A stretch of 10,686 nucleotides of DNA from QNES01 sp023143415 (GCA_030632725.1 DAOVUF010000166.1:1-10686), one strand, 5' to 3'; shown: positions 4,448 through 10,686, counted from the stretch's first letter. Made by a program: numbers and translations. The notes: generated by a model not told the origin, from the letters alone.

Positions 4448-5590
4448 ATGAGTTATTTTTTATGGTTGCTGTTGCCGGTTGCCGCAGCTTCTGGATGGTT
4501 AGTGGCACAGCGGGGGAAATCCTTTTTATCTCCTGACTATTTCAAGGGTTTGAATTATTTGCTTAATGAAGAGCCTGATAAAGCGATTGATGTTTTTATT
4601 AAACTTATTGATGTCGATAGCGATACTGTCGAAACTCATTTAGCTTTAGGTCTCTTATTCCGTCGCCGTGGCGAAGTTAATCGAGCAATTCGCATCCATC
4701 AAAATCTCATCGCAAGAACTACCCTTAATCCTCAACAGCGCAGTTTAGCTTTGTTTGAACTGGCTCATGATTATCGTCATGCAGGGTTACTTGATAGGGC
4801 TGAAGATTTATTTCGAGAACTGGCAATATCTGGAACATATCAGGTTTTAGCCTTACGTCAATTATTAGAGATTTACCAGCAAGAACAGGATTGGAATAAA
4901 GCTATCAGCATCGCGCAACAATTGGTTGTGCTTGATCATAAGCAGATACACTGTGTCATTGCCCAATATTATTGTGAACTGGCTGAAGATTACCGACAAG
5001 AAGGACAAAATGATACGGCACAGGAAGCGATAGAGAATGCCCTCAAAGCGGATCCCAATTGTGTCCGTGCGAGTTTGATAGAGGGTCAATTGGCTCTTGA
5101 GAGAGAGAGTCGGGAGGAAGCTATTTTAGCGTTTCAACGAGTCGAACGACAGGACCCCGATTATCTGACTGAAGTGATAGAACCTTTGCAAAGTTGTTAT
5201 GAGGCTATTGGGCAAGAAGATCAATTTGCCCGTTATTTGCGCTTTATGTTGGAACGCTATGGTGGGATAACACCGGTGTTAATGCTGGCAAAAATTATCA
5301 AGGTGCAAGAGGGTGAACAACTGGCTGCTGATTTTATTGTTAGGCATTTGCATTTGCATCCTTCTGTACGCGGGCTTGACTATTTGCTAGATTTAGTCTT
5401 ATCCGATAATGCGAGTATTCGTCGTGAGCATTTGTTGTTATTGAAAGATTTAACCACGCAATTATTGAAAAATAAGCCTGCTTACAAATGTCGCCATTGC
5501 GGATTTACAGCCAGAAAATTGCATTGGCAATGTCCAAGTTGTCAACAATGGAATACGCTTAAACCCATACAGGGTATTGATGGTGAATAA
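4448..5590 (+). CDS. lapB: LapB (YciM), TPR/rubredoxin-like regulator of LPS synthesis
   Basis: This 380-residue inner-membrane-anchored protein belongs to the LapB family. In E. coli LapB works with FtsH to control LpxC turnover and so balances lipopolysaccharide with phospholipid. The N-terminal residues 1-20 form one hydrophobic helix (SYFLWLLLPVAAASGWLVA). The YFKGLNYLLNEEPDKAIDVF segment that follows matches the family, with TPR-type helical repeats to about residue 300. The C-terminus carries a rubredoxin-like metal knuckle, CRHC (348-351) and CPSC (362-365). The length is near the E. coli 389. The start is the only sensible ATG after the hairpins; an ATG at 4443 is in another frame and stops at once. 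No clear Shine-Dalgarno sequence is seen. lapA, its usual upstream partner, is absent: the 121 bp to ihfB hold only hairpins. pyrF follows after 5 bp. Confidence 0.95.
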   Translation: MSYFLWLLLPVAAASGWLVAQRGKSFLSPDYFKGLNYLLNEEPDKAIDVFIKLIDVDSDTVETHLALGLLFRRRGEVNRAIRIHQNLIARTTLNPQQRSLALFELAHDYRHAGLLDRAEDLFRELAISGTYQVLALRQLLEIYQQEQDWNKAISIAQQLVVLDHKQIHCVIAQYYCELAEDYRQEGQNDTAQEAIENALKADPNCVRASLIEGQLALERESREEAILAFQRVERQDPDYLTEVIEPLQSCYEAIGQEDQFARYLRFMLERYGGITPVLMLAKIIKVQEGEQLAADFIVRHLHLHPSVRGLDYLLDLVLSDNASIRREHLLLLKDLTTQLLKNKPAYKCRHCGFTARKLHWQCPSCQQWNTLKPIQGIDGE

Positions 5591-5595
5591 TTTTT

Positions 5596-6291
5596 ATGTC
5601 TCCTTTAATTATTGCTTTAGACTTCGCTCAACCTGAACGCGCTCTTGCTCTTGCTAAACAATTAGGGCGTGAACGTTGTCGGGTTAAAATCGGTAAGGAA
5701 TTATTTACTCGTAGCGGTACAGCATTGGTTGAGAAGTTGGTTAAGCAAAATTTTGATGTCTTTTTAGATTTGAAATACCATGATATACCCAATACAGTGG
5801 CACGCGCCTGTTTAGCCGCCGCAGATTTGGGTGTTTGGATGATTAATGTCCATGCTTTGGGTGGACGCAATATGTTATTGGCGGCTAGGGAGGCTTTGGA
5901 AAAACGTCGTGAGCGTCCTTTGTTAGTTGCTGTAACCGTTTTAACTAGCTTTAATCGCGTTGATTTGTATGCTGTCGGCTTGCATGGTTTGTTAGAAGAA
6001 AATGTGTTACGCTTGGTTCGTTTATCCTATAATTGCGGTCTTGATGGGGTTGTGTGTTCACCACATGAGATTGTCATCATACGTCGAATCGTTGGTCCAG
6101 ATTTTAAGATTGTTACACCCGGAATTCGCCCGGTTGGTAGTTTACAGGATGATCAAAAGCGGGTGATGACACCGGTAGAAGCGTTAAAGTTGGGTGCCGA
6201 TTATTTGGTTATTGGTCGTCCAATCACGGCTGCGCCTGAACCATTACAGGCTTTGTTGGAAATTGAGAATTCAATTGAAGCGGTTGCCTAA
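5596..6291 (+). CDS. pyrF: Orotidine 5'-phosphate decarboxylase
   Basis: This 231-residue cytosolic TIM-barrel enzyme catalyses the last step of UMP synthesis, decarboxylating OMP. Recognisable elements are IIALDF with D9, the VKIGKELF strand with K31, the catalytic segment LDLKYHDIPNTV (D58, K60, D63, T67), the phosphate-binding TPGIRP (174-179) and GADYLVIGRPIT (200-211, R208). This is the DLK-HDIPNT type of the bacterial PyrF family, and all key residues are present. It starts 5 bp after the lapB stop, so the two are almost certainly co-transcribed. The GGTG within the lapB end (5581-5584) is the only weak ribosome-binding candidate. The lapB-pyrF linkage is widespread in gammaproteobacteria. 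No good terminator follows; a TTTTTT run near 6329-6334 has only a poor stem before it. Confidence 0.97.
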   Translation: MSPLIIALDFAQPERALALAKQLGRERCRVKIGKELFTRSGTALVEKLVKQNFDVFLDLKYHDIPNTVARACLAAADLGVWMINVHALGGRNMLLAAREALEKRRERPLLVAVTVLTSFNRVDLYAVGLHGLLEENVLRLVRLSYNCGLDGVVCSPHEIVIIRRIVGPDFKIVTPGIRPVGSLQDDQKRVMTPVEALKLGADYLVIGRPITAAPEPLQALLEIENSIEAVA

Positions 6292-6375
6292 GATGTTTTA
6301 TGGCTTAACCACTTGAATATAAAGGTGATTTTTTGATAAAATTGCTAAAAAAATAGTAACTACTCAGCGGTTAGT

Positions 6376-6401
6376 TAGCCTTGAAATCAATTTCAAGGCT
6401 A
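6376..6401. repeat. Hairpin TAGCCTTGAAA
   Basis: 6376-6386 pairs perfectly with 6391-6401 across TCAA. A sister hairpin with the same AGCCTTGA core lies at 6725-6752. The two sit just inside the left and right GTAACTACTCAG ends. Confidence 0.85.
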
Positions 6402-6409
6402 AAAACTAA

Positions 6410-6453
6410 AGTCGAGGCTAATGTTTTTTTTCAAAAAAACATTAGCCTCGACT
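6410..6453. repeat. Palindrome of the TCGAGG family, 21-bp perfect stem
   Basis: 6410-6430 (AGTCGAGGCTAATG followed by seven T) is the exact reverse complement of 6433-6453, with only TC between the arms. It is the longest uninterrupted stem in the window. The middle segment is CTAATG. Confidence 0.95.
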
Positions 6454-6507
6454 GTTAAAACAGACTATACTCAACAAGGTAATAAACTTAACTTTTTTAA
6501 TGAGGAA

Positions 6508-6532
6508 GGTGGGCAGTAAAAGATTGCCCACC
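6508..6532. repeat. Hairpin GGTGGGCA...TGCCCACC
   Basis: GGTGGGCA (6508-6515) pairs with TGCCCACC (6525-6532). CCTACATG follows, and a further inverted fragment TTGTAGCCCACC lies at 6553-6564. It is a different repeat type from the TTCGAGG palindromes but similar in style to the GGGCAACC/GGTTGCCC elements. Confidence 0.65.
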
Positions 6533-6639
6533 CTACATGAAAATTTAAGAATTGTAGCCCACCGAACACCAGCATAAAAAGTTTTAGTTATGCCCGTGTG
6601 CAGTATAATTAATTATAGAGAGAGCTGAGCCTGCTTTTC

Positions 6640-6719
6640 GAGGTTTTAGTTTTTTTTTCAAAAAAACTAAAACCTCTTCGAGGCTAACGTTTTTTCTTTA
6701 AAAAAACGTTAGCCTCGAA
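6640..6719. repeat. Two fused palindromes of the TTCGAGG family
   Basis: The first stem runs 6640-6655 with 6661-6676 (GAGGTTTTAG plus a T-run). Its right arm stops after CCTC and runs straight into the left arm of the second. The second stem is TTCGAGGCTAACG plus six T (6677-6695) with a perfect 19-bp partner at 6701-6719. The middle segments TTTTAG and CTAACG differ, but each is matched on both of its own arms. Confidence 0.92.
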
Positions 6720-6724
6720 AGCTT

Positions 6725-6752
6725 TCAGCCTTGAAATTGATCTCAAGGCTGA
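6725..6752. repeat. Hairpin TCAGCCTTGA...TCAAGGCTGA
   Basis: 6725-6734 pairs perfectly with 6743-6752 across 8 nt. It overlaps the right GTAACTACTCAG-type end. It is a sister of the hairpin at 6376-6401. Confidence 0.8.
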
Positions 6753-6785
6753 GTAGTTACAAACCTCGAAACGATATGATTTCAT

Positions 6786-6828
6786 TTTCGAGGTTTTAGT
6801 TTTTTGAAAAAAAACTAAAACCTCGAAA
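6786..6828. repeat. Palindrome of the TTCGAGG family, 20-bp perfect stem
   Basis: 6786-6805 (TTTCGAGGTTTTAGTTTTTT) is the exact reverse complement of 6809-6828. It lies 25 bp beyond the stop of the minus-strand gene and could act as an RNA 3'-end hairpin for it. The T-run is at the apex of the stem, not after it, so it is not a standard terminator. Confidence 0.93.
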
Positions 6829-6853
6829 CGTTCCTTACCTGCTTTCAATCCCT

Positions 6854-8593
6854 TCAATTCCCTGCTTCATCCACTGTAAACACACGAAACCCCTGATTGC
6901 CAAAACAATAAATCACAAACTGCGAAATTCGCGCTTCCGGATATTCTTTTTTTAAGCCTTCCACATAACCTTTAATTTGCCCAGTGTCTTCCTCCAACAA
7001 TTCCCAATTCTTGATACTGGTTTTAGACTTTTTGAGTGCTGTATTGGAATAATACTTAAATTCAATCACCCAACGCAATCCCGCAAACTTCTCGTTATAT
7101 TTGCCTACAAATTCTAAATCGCTTTTGCCCTGCGGATAAGAACGTTCAACATGCCACAGAAACCAGCGAGATAAATAGCGACTGCATAATTCATAAAAAG
7201 TCGTGCGATAAAAATTCTCATTGACTTGGGCAAAAATGGTTTCTGGTAATTGTGAAACGTATTTTTCCCAATAGCCCGTAAACAATTGCTCAAGATTTGG
7301 TTCATTGACAAAGCCTTGCATCATCTCAGCATAGTGAGTCGAAACATCAATATGGTGGATTTCATTGAAATATTCCACAAAAATTTGGCGCATATTGAGA
7401 TTAGGCAGTTTCAAATAAAAATCATCGCGCAAGGTTAACATGCCCAAATAGAAAAATGAAATGGGAAAAAAGCTCTTTTCAAAGAATTGAAACAAATTGA
7501 ATTTTTCGACGAGAAGCATATCGTCATAAGCAATCCGATTGTGCAAGGTGAGTTGATCCACAAATTCTTCGGTGTTTTTTGGATTCGAGGCGGTTAAGCG
7601 TCTTACCCAAGAAATGTCGGTTTTCAGATTGAGATCAATCAAATGTTTGGGGATCGTTTTTTCCTCACAAAGTTGATTTAAAAAGTACATTACCAGCGTG
7701 GAATTATAGAGTGCCTCACCCTCTGGCGTGACAAAGTGATAACCATTGTAATGGTTCTTGATAACCTCTTCTACTTCCGAGCGAGTAGCCGGTTCAAGTT
7801 CATAGTCTTGATAGACTTCATCTAATAGCTGCACCACTTCTGTTTGTGTAAAACCTAACATTTGTTCAAACTCTCGCCGCAAGGTGATGAAATTAGCTAT
7901 GTTATAGCCAGAAGCCATGTCATCTATTGCAATCGGCAAAACGCCTGTAATAAAGACATTCGCGATCACTCCCGTTTTACAGCCCTCCTTCAAGATTTTG
8001 AAAAAGGTTTTGAGAAAACCGTCATCTGCTGTGAGTTCTCTATACAAAGGTTCTTTATGCCCTGTAATCAGTTGATTGGCAAAGTTATCATATTCATCAA
8101 TAATCACATATAGCCTTGGCAAATCCTTATGCTCTTGAATGAACATGATAAGTGATTGGAAATTGAATGAAGTTTTGCCTTTCACTTCTATACTCACTTT
8201 GTCTTTAAACCACTTTTGATTTTGGTTAACAACTTTTCGCAAGCGCAAGTTACAAGTCAAGTTAAAACTTTCCTCAATCTCTTTCATCGTGCCAGTGGGT
8301 TCTACGATGGAAAAATCCAGATGTAAAATGAAAAAGGCGTTGTGCCGGGGAGTCGGGTGTTGTCCAATATAAGTCTGTCCAAACAGCCTTTCAAAGTCAT
8401 CAAGTTGGTTGACATCGTAGTAACATTCTAGCATTTGGCAAAAGAGAGATTTACCAAACCGGCGTGGACGCAAAAAAACCTGATTTTGGTTCTGTTCTAG
8501 TTTTTCAATGTAATGGGTTTTATCAACGAAATAACCATTTTCGCGGACAATTTTTTGGTAATCCGCTACACCATATAATACTCGTTTTTTCAT
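6854..8593 (-). CDS. AAA-ATPase-like / PD-(D/E)XK nuclease-like protein (PF09820 with DUF1703)
   Basis: This is a 579-residue protein of the AAA-ATPase-like family (PF09820) with a C-terminal PD-(D/E)XK nuclease-like domain (DUF1703, PF08011). These proteins are multi-copy in many repeat-rich bacteria and their cellular role is not established. The N-terminal domain shows YFVDKTHYIEKL (21-32), the modified Walker A FLRPRRFGKS (40-49), the Walker B VIIDEYDNF (163-171) and FITGVLP (214-220). The C-terminal part shows D492 in GKSDLEF and the E-x-K pair of WVIEFKYY (E511, K513), consistent with a nuclease core. Translation is well supported: GGAG (8599-8602, minus strand) lies 5 nt before the ATG. 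The gene is on the opposite strand to every other gene and is bounded by repeats on both sides, which suggests acquisition. The frame is intact, with no frameshift seen. Confidence 0.9.
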   Translation of the reverse strand: MKKRVLYGVADYQKIVRENGYFVDKTHYIEKLEQNQNQVFLRPRRFGKSLFCQMLECYYDVNQLDDFERLFGQTYIGQHPTPRHNAFFILHLDFSIVEPTGTMKEIEESFNLTCNLRLRKVVNQNQKWFKDKVSIEVKGKTSFNFQSLIMFIQEHKDLPRLYVIIDEYDNFANQLITGHKEPLYRELTADDGFLKTFFKILKEGCKTGVIANVFITGVLPIAIDDMASGYNIANFITLRREFEQMLGFTQTEVVQLLDEVYQDYELEPATRSEVEEVIKNHYNGYHFVTPEGEALYNSTLVMYFLNQLCEEKTIPKHLIDLNLKTDISWVRRLTASNPKNTEEFVDQLTLHNRIAYDDMLLVEKFNLFQFFEKSFFPISFFYLGMLTLRDDFYLKLPNLNMRQIFVEYFNEIHHIDVSTHYAEMMQGFVNEPNLEQLFTGYWEKYVSQLPETIFAQVNENFYRTTFYELCSRYLSRWFLWHVERSYPQGKSDLEFVGKYNEKFAGLRWVIEFKYYSNTALKKSKTSIKNWELLEEDTGQIKGYVEGLKKEYPEARISQFVIYCFGNQGFRVFTVDEAGN

Positions 8594-8615
8594 CTTTACT
8601 CCAGTTTGCGTTTTC

Positions 8616-8737
8616 TAATTAGTGTCCATCCAGAAACACCTCCAAAGCTAAAGCGTTGAACTCCAAGATGCCCATTGTTTGGTATCCAACATCAACTTTG
8701 GGATTTTCAAAGCAGTTTCCGGATGGAGACTAATTAA
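8616..8737. mobile_element. 122-bp element with 22-bp terminal inverted repeats
   Basis: TAATTAGTGTCCATCCAGAAAC (8616-8637; first 20 bases as shown plus AC) and its inverted partner ending GGAGACTAATTA at 8737 match at 20 of 22 positions. The interior includes a copy of the 26-bp repeat unit found upstream of fmdB (8641-8665, inverse). It has no reading frame and is likely a non-autonomous element. It lies 22 bp upstream of the start of the minus-strand ATPase-like gene and so occupies that gene's promoter region. No convincing target duplication was found beyond the AT-rich TAATTA ends. Confidence 0.7.
8641..8665 (-). repeat. Dispersed copy of the fmdB-upstream 26-bp unit
   Basis: Read on the minus strand, this contains GGAGTTCAACGCTTTAGCTTTG (22 nt), which differs at one base from the stretch that crosses each unit junction at 115-207. 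It shows that the tandem unit is a member of a dispersed family. Confidence 0.8.
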
Positions 8738-8864
8738 CAGGGCAACCACAAGGGATTGCCCCTACATCAGAATATTTTCGTCACTCGATTTATGAATATT
8801 GTTGTGCACACCTTTCTGTCAGAATATTGTTGTAGACTGCACTATGGTTGCCCTGTGTAGTTAC
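8738..8864. mobile_element. Second MITE-like element related to 1304-1484, left end altered
   Basis: The left part AGGGCAACCACAAGGGATTG, then CCCCTACA (8739-8766), and the right end GGTTGCCCTGTGTAGTTAC (8846-8864) match the ends of the element at 1304-1484. The left end lacks the outer GTAACTACT and starts directly at the edge of the 122-bp element. The interior contains a 12-bp direct repeat GAATATTGTTGT (8794-8805 and 8822-8833). There is no gene inside. The absence of the outer left end suggests truncation, perhaps by insertion of the neighbour. Confidence 0.65.
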
Positions 8865-8874
8865 ATTAAATCAA

Positions 8875-8904
8875 TATATCATACTTTAATAAATATATGA
8901 TATA
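8875..8904. promoter_or_regulatory. AT-rich inverted repeat, possible protein-binding dyad
   Basis: TATATCATA (8875-8883) is the exact reverse complement of 8896-8904, with a 12-bp AT spacer. It differs from the palindrome families around it and could be an operator-like dyad. In AT-rich DNA it could also be chance. Confidence 0.3.
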
Positions 8905-8926
8905 CTTGAAAAAAATGAGCACTCTG

Positions 8927-8944
8927 TGCGAATTAAGAGTTAAA
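8927..8944. repeat. Second copy of TGCGAATTAAGAGTT
   Basis: This 15-bp word, followed by (A/G)AAA, also occurs at 1485-1499, directly beside the MITE-like element. Here it has no element next to it and may represent an uninterrupted copy of the sequence that was the insertion target at 1296-1303. Confidence 0.6.
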
Positions 8945-8968
8945 AACTCCATTTGACAAAGCTAAAGC

Positions 8969-9012
8969 ATTCGAGGCTAAGAGTTTTTCTTCAAAAAACT
9001 TTAGCCTCGAAT
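8969..9012. repeat. Palindrome of the TTCGAGG family with one bulged G
   Basis: ATTCGAGGCTAA (8969-8980) pairs perfectly with 9001-9012. G8981 is bulged, and AGTTTTT (8982-8988) pairs with 8994-9000. It lies about 120 bp before amrB. The spacer from 9013 to 9133 holds no other clear structure. Confidence 0.88.
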
Positions 9013-9133
9013 GTACTCCATTATAACGGATAAACGTTTTTAACATATTGATTTTAAACTGTTTTTAATAATATGCATGAGTTATCATTCCTGTCATTAT
9101 TGTTGAATAACACTTGATGAGCGAGAAAGAGAA

Positions 9134-9919
9134 ATGAATATAAGAACACCCGCAGTTGCTGGTTTGTTCTATCCAGAGCATCCAGATGAATTGCAGACAA
9201 TGGTGAGAAAATTTCTAAATGAAACAAAGGTTTCAACGGAGCCTGTTCCCAAGGCGATAATTGCACCACATGCCGGTTATATCTATTCTGGACCAATCGC
9301 AGCAAGTGTCTATGCGCGATTGGCACCTGCACATCTTATGATTACTAAAGTCGTACTGCTTGGTCCATCGCACCGAATTCCATTGAAAGGAGTCGCAGTC
9401 AGTCAGATGACAAACTTTGCGACACCTTTAGGGCTTATCCCAATAGATACGCAAGCGATTAATGAAATCACTTCGCTTCCCCAAGTCTCTGTACTAGAAG
9501 AAGCTCATGCGAGTGAACATAGCCTCGAAGTCCAATTACCCTTTCTTCAAGAGGTTTTAGATGATTTCACGCTCATCCCCTTAGTCGTTGGTGATGCAAC
9601 GCCTGAAGAAATTGATGAAGTGTTAGATAAACTCTGGGGCGGTGAAGAAACTGTGATTGTCATCAGTTCTGATTTAAGTCATTATCAGGATTACAATACA
9701 GCACAAAAAATGGACGATTCAATTTCTCAAGCTATCGAAAATTTACGTTTTGAGAAAATTGATCATGAACAAGCCTGTGGACGCATTCCTATCAGTGGGC
9801 TGCTACATATTGCGCGACGCAAAAACATGCATGCAAAGACAATAGATTTGCGTAATTCTGGCGATACTGCCGGTCCAAAAGATCAAGTGGTGGGGTACGG
9901 TGCTTATGTCTTTAATTAA
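9134..9919 (+). CDS. amrB: AmmeMemoRadiSam system protein B (MEMO1 family)
   Basis: This 261-residue protein belongs to the MEMO1 family, related to class III extradiol dioxygenases; no catalytic role has been firmly established for bacterial members. The N-terminus IRTPAVAGLFYP is diagnostic. The presumed metal-site residues are H46 in PHAGYIYSG (45-53), H80 in LLGPSH and H183 in SSDLSHY (178-184). C215 in ACGRIPI occupies the place of the conserved cysteine of human MEMO1. EHSLEVQLPF (128-137) is the other family signature. The start follows the purine-rich GAGAAAGAGAA. A six-codon reading frame (9117-9137) ends in TGA overlapping this ATG (ATGA), which could couple initiation. amrA overlaps the 3' end. 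The radical-SAM partner of the three-gene set is not in the window. Confidence 0.93.
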   Translation: MNIRTPAVAGLFYPEHPDELQTMVRKFLNETKVSTEPVPKAIIAPHAGYIYSGPIAASVYARLAPAHLMITKVVLLGPSHRIPLKGVAVSQMTNFATPLGLIPIDTQAINEITSLPQVSVLEEAHASEHSLEVQLPFLQEVLDDFTLIPLVVGDATPEEIDEVLDKLWGGEETVIVISSDLSHYQDYNTAQKMDDSISQAIENLRFEKIDHEQACGRIPISGLLHIARRKNMHAKTIDLRNSGDTAGPKDQVVGYGAYVFN

Positions 9920-10463
9920 AGAGAATGTACAAACACTATTAGAAGTGGCTAAAGAATCCATCAAAACCGGTTTTGAAAAAAATAAGCCGCTAAAAGTAGT
10001 ACCTTCTGACTATGCAGAAGAACTACAGGAAAACAGGGCGACTTTTGTTACATTAGAAATTCATAACCAACTACGCGGTTGTATCGGTACGCTTACCGCT
10101 TACCAACCTTTAGTTAGCGATGTTGCTGATCATGCTTATGCAGCCGCTTTCTCTGATCCCCGTTTTCCAAGGCTACAGCGTAACGAACTGTCTCTTTTAG
10201 AACTCCATATTTCCATCCTCAGTCTTCCAGAACCGATGTCGTTTGATTCTGAAGAACAGTTGATTCAACAATTGCGCCCTGGAATAGACGGTTTAATTTT
10301 AACGGAAGGGGTGTATAAAGGTACATTTCTACCCGCCGTTTGGGAATCGTTAAAAGAACCAAAAGAATTTCTTCAACACTTGAAGCAGAAAGCGGGATTG
10401 TCACTAAATTATTGGTCAAACACGATTGAAGTGGAACGCTATACGGCAGAGTTGATTTCCTAG
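9906..10463 (+). CDS. amrA: AmmeMemoRadiSam system protein A (AMMECR1 family)
   Basis: This 185-residue protein has one AMMECR1 domain over nearly its whole length. The domain is conserved from bacteria to humans and is of unresolved function. Markers are RATFVTLEIHNQLRGCIGTL, with the invariant LRGCIG at 56-61, then AFSDPRFPRL (81-90), the LxLxISILS strand and GTFLPAVWE near the end. I prefer the ATG at 9906 (MSLIKENV); a GTG at 9900 in the same frame would add two residues. Either way the gene overlaps amrB (by 14 bp from the ATG), a gene pair typical of the AmmeMemoRadiSam set. GGTGGGG at 9889-9895 may serve as the ribosome binding site. The palindrome array begins just after the stop and may shape the transcript end. 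Confidence 0.92.
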   Translation: MSLIKENVQTLLEVAKESIKTGFEKNKPLKVVPSDYAEELQENRATFVTLEIHNQLRGCIGTLTAYQPLVSDVADHAYAAAFSDPRFPRLQRNELSLLELHISILSLPEPMSFDSEEQLIQQLRPGIDGLILTEGVYKGTFLPAVWESLKEPKEFLQHLKQKAGLSLNYWSNTIEVERYTAELIS

Positions 10464-10686
10464 AATGAGTCGTTTCAAAAATCAGGTCTAAATTCAAGTA
10501 ACGACAGACCTGACAGGTTTCAAAAACCTGTCAGGTCTAAAACGCAAGTAACAACAGACCTGACAGGTTTCAAAAACCTGTCAGGTCTAAAATTCAAGAA
10601 ACGACAGACCTGACAGGTTTCAAAAACCTGTCAGGTCTAAAACGCAAGTAACAACAGACCTGACAGGTTTCAAAAACCTGTCAGGT
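10456..10686. repeat. 50-bp-period array of perfect palindromes, running off the window
   Basis: Four copies of a 33-bp palindrome (AGACCTGACAGGTTT, CAA, then the exact reverse complement) begin at 10506, 10556, 10606 and 10656; the last is cut by the window edge. A degraded half copy precedes them at about 10471-10489. The 17-bp spacers alternate between two types: AAAACGCAAGTAACAAC (10539, 10639) and AAAATTCAAGAAACGAC (10589, with a near copy at 10490). Each arm is itself almost palindromic (ACCTG-A-CAGGT). No protein is encoded. It is not a CRISPR array. Confidence 0.95.

Larger units (their letters stand above)
6356..6760. repeat. Repeat cluster bounded by GTAACTACTCAG inverted ends
   Basis: GTAACTACTCAG at 6356-6367 is the exact reverse complement of CTGAGTAGTTAC at 6749-6760. 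These are the same terminal bases as the element at 1304-1484. The interior (about 400 bp) holds five hairpins and no gene. No matching direct repeat flanks it (AAAAAATA against AAACCTCG). It may be an old element expanded by nested repeats, or two separate relics of the same end. Confidence 0.5.

Noticed and set aside
6640..6828. Palindromes as ordinary rho-independent terminators
   Set aside because: The T-run sits at the apex of the stem and not after it, and several copies stand far from any gene end. At most they are RNA 3'-end hairpins.
7862..8113. 83-codon frame on the + strand opposite the ATPase-like gene
   Set aside because: It is an antisense shadow of a well-supported gene, with no family resemblance.
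10506..10686. Possible CRISPR array (33-bp repeats with 17-bp spacers)
   Set aside because: The repeats are perfect palindromes, and the spacers are short and only of two alternating types, not unique. No cas gene is present.

Overview
The window reads as chromosomal DNA of a gammaproteobacterium. The evidence is a conserved housekeeping block, cmk - rpsA - ihfB - lapB - pyrF, all on the + strand, with IhfB and LapB (both proteobacterial signatures) clearly recognisable. The AT-rich coding sequence, the very long repeat-filled intergenic spaces and the AAA-ATPase-like/PD-(D/E)XK gene recall large filamentous sulfur bacteria (Beggiatoa/Thioploca/Thiomargarita type). That placement is an inference from style and was not tested by any search.

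Layout. 1-111 is the 3' end of an unidentified gene, followed by a 26-bp tandem repeat. 255-1237 holds a variant FmdB-type zinc-ribbon gene whose stop overlaps the start of cmk (TAATG). 1238-1811 is a 570-bp spacer with a small inverted-repeat element that appears to have an 8-bp target duplication, two palindromes, an intrinsic terminator and a heptamer repeat that runs into the rpsA start codon. rpsA (1812-3482) is followed by 540 bp of palindromes and inverted repeats, then ihfB (4024-4326), lapB (4448-5590) and pyrF (5596-6291). lapA, which often precedes lapB, is missing. 6292-9133 is an accessory island: repeat-dense DNA on both sides of one minus-strand gene for an AAA-ATPase-like/PD-(D/E)XK protein. 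9134-10463 encodes the overlapping pair amrB (MEMO1 family) and amrA (AMMECR1 family). The window ends inside a 50-bp-period array of perfect palindromes.

How the genes relate. The + strand block covers nucleotide metabolism (Cmk phosphorylates CMP/dCMP, PyrF makes UMP), translation initiation (S1), nucleoid architecture (IHF-beta) and control of LPS synthesis (LapB). The AmmeMemoRadiSam proteins A and B are present without their radical-SAM partner inside the window.

The most unusual content is non-coding. About a dozen hairpins share outer arms (TTCGAGG ... CCTCGAA) and an apical T-run/A-run, while their middle segments differ from copy to copy and change in step on both arms. I see no defence system, CRISPR array, rRNA or tRNA. 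A previously undescribed protein system is not evident; the covarying palindrome family is the best candidate for something new.
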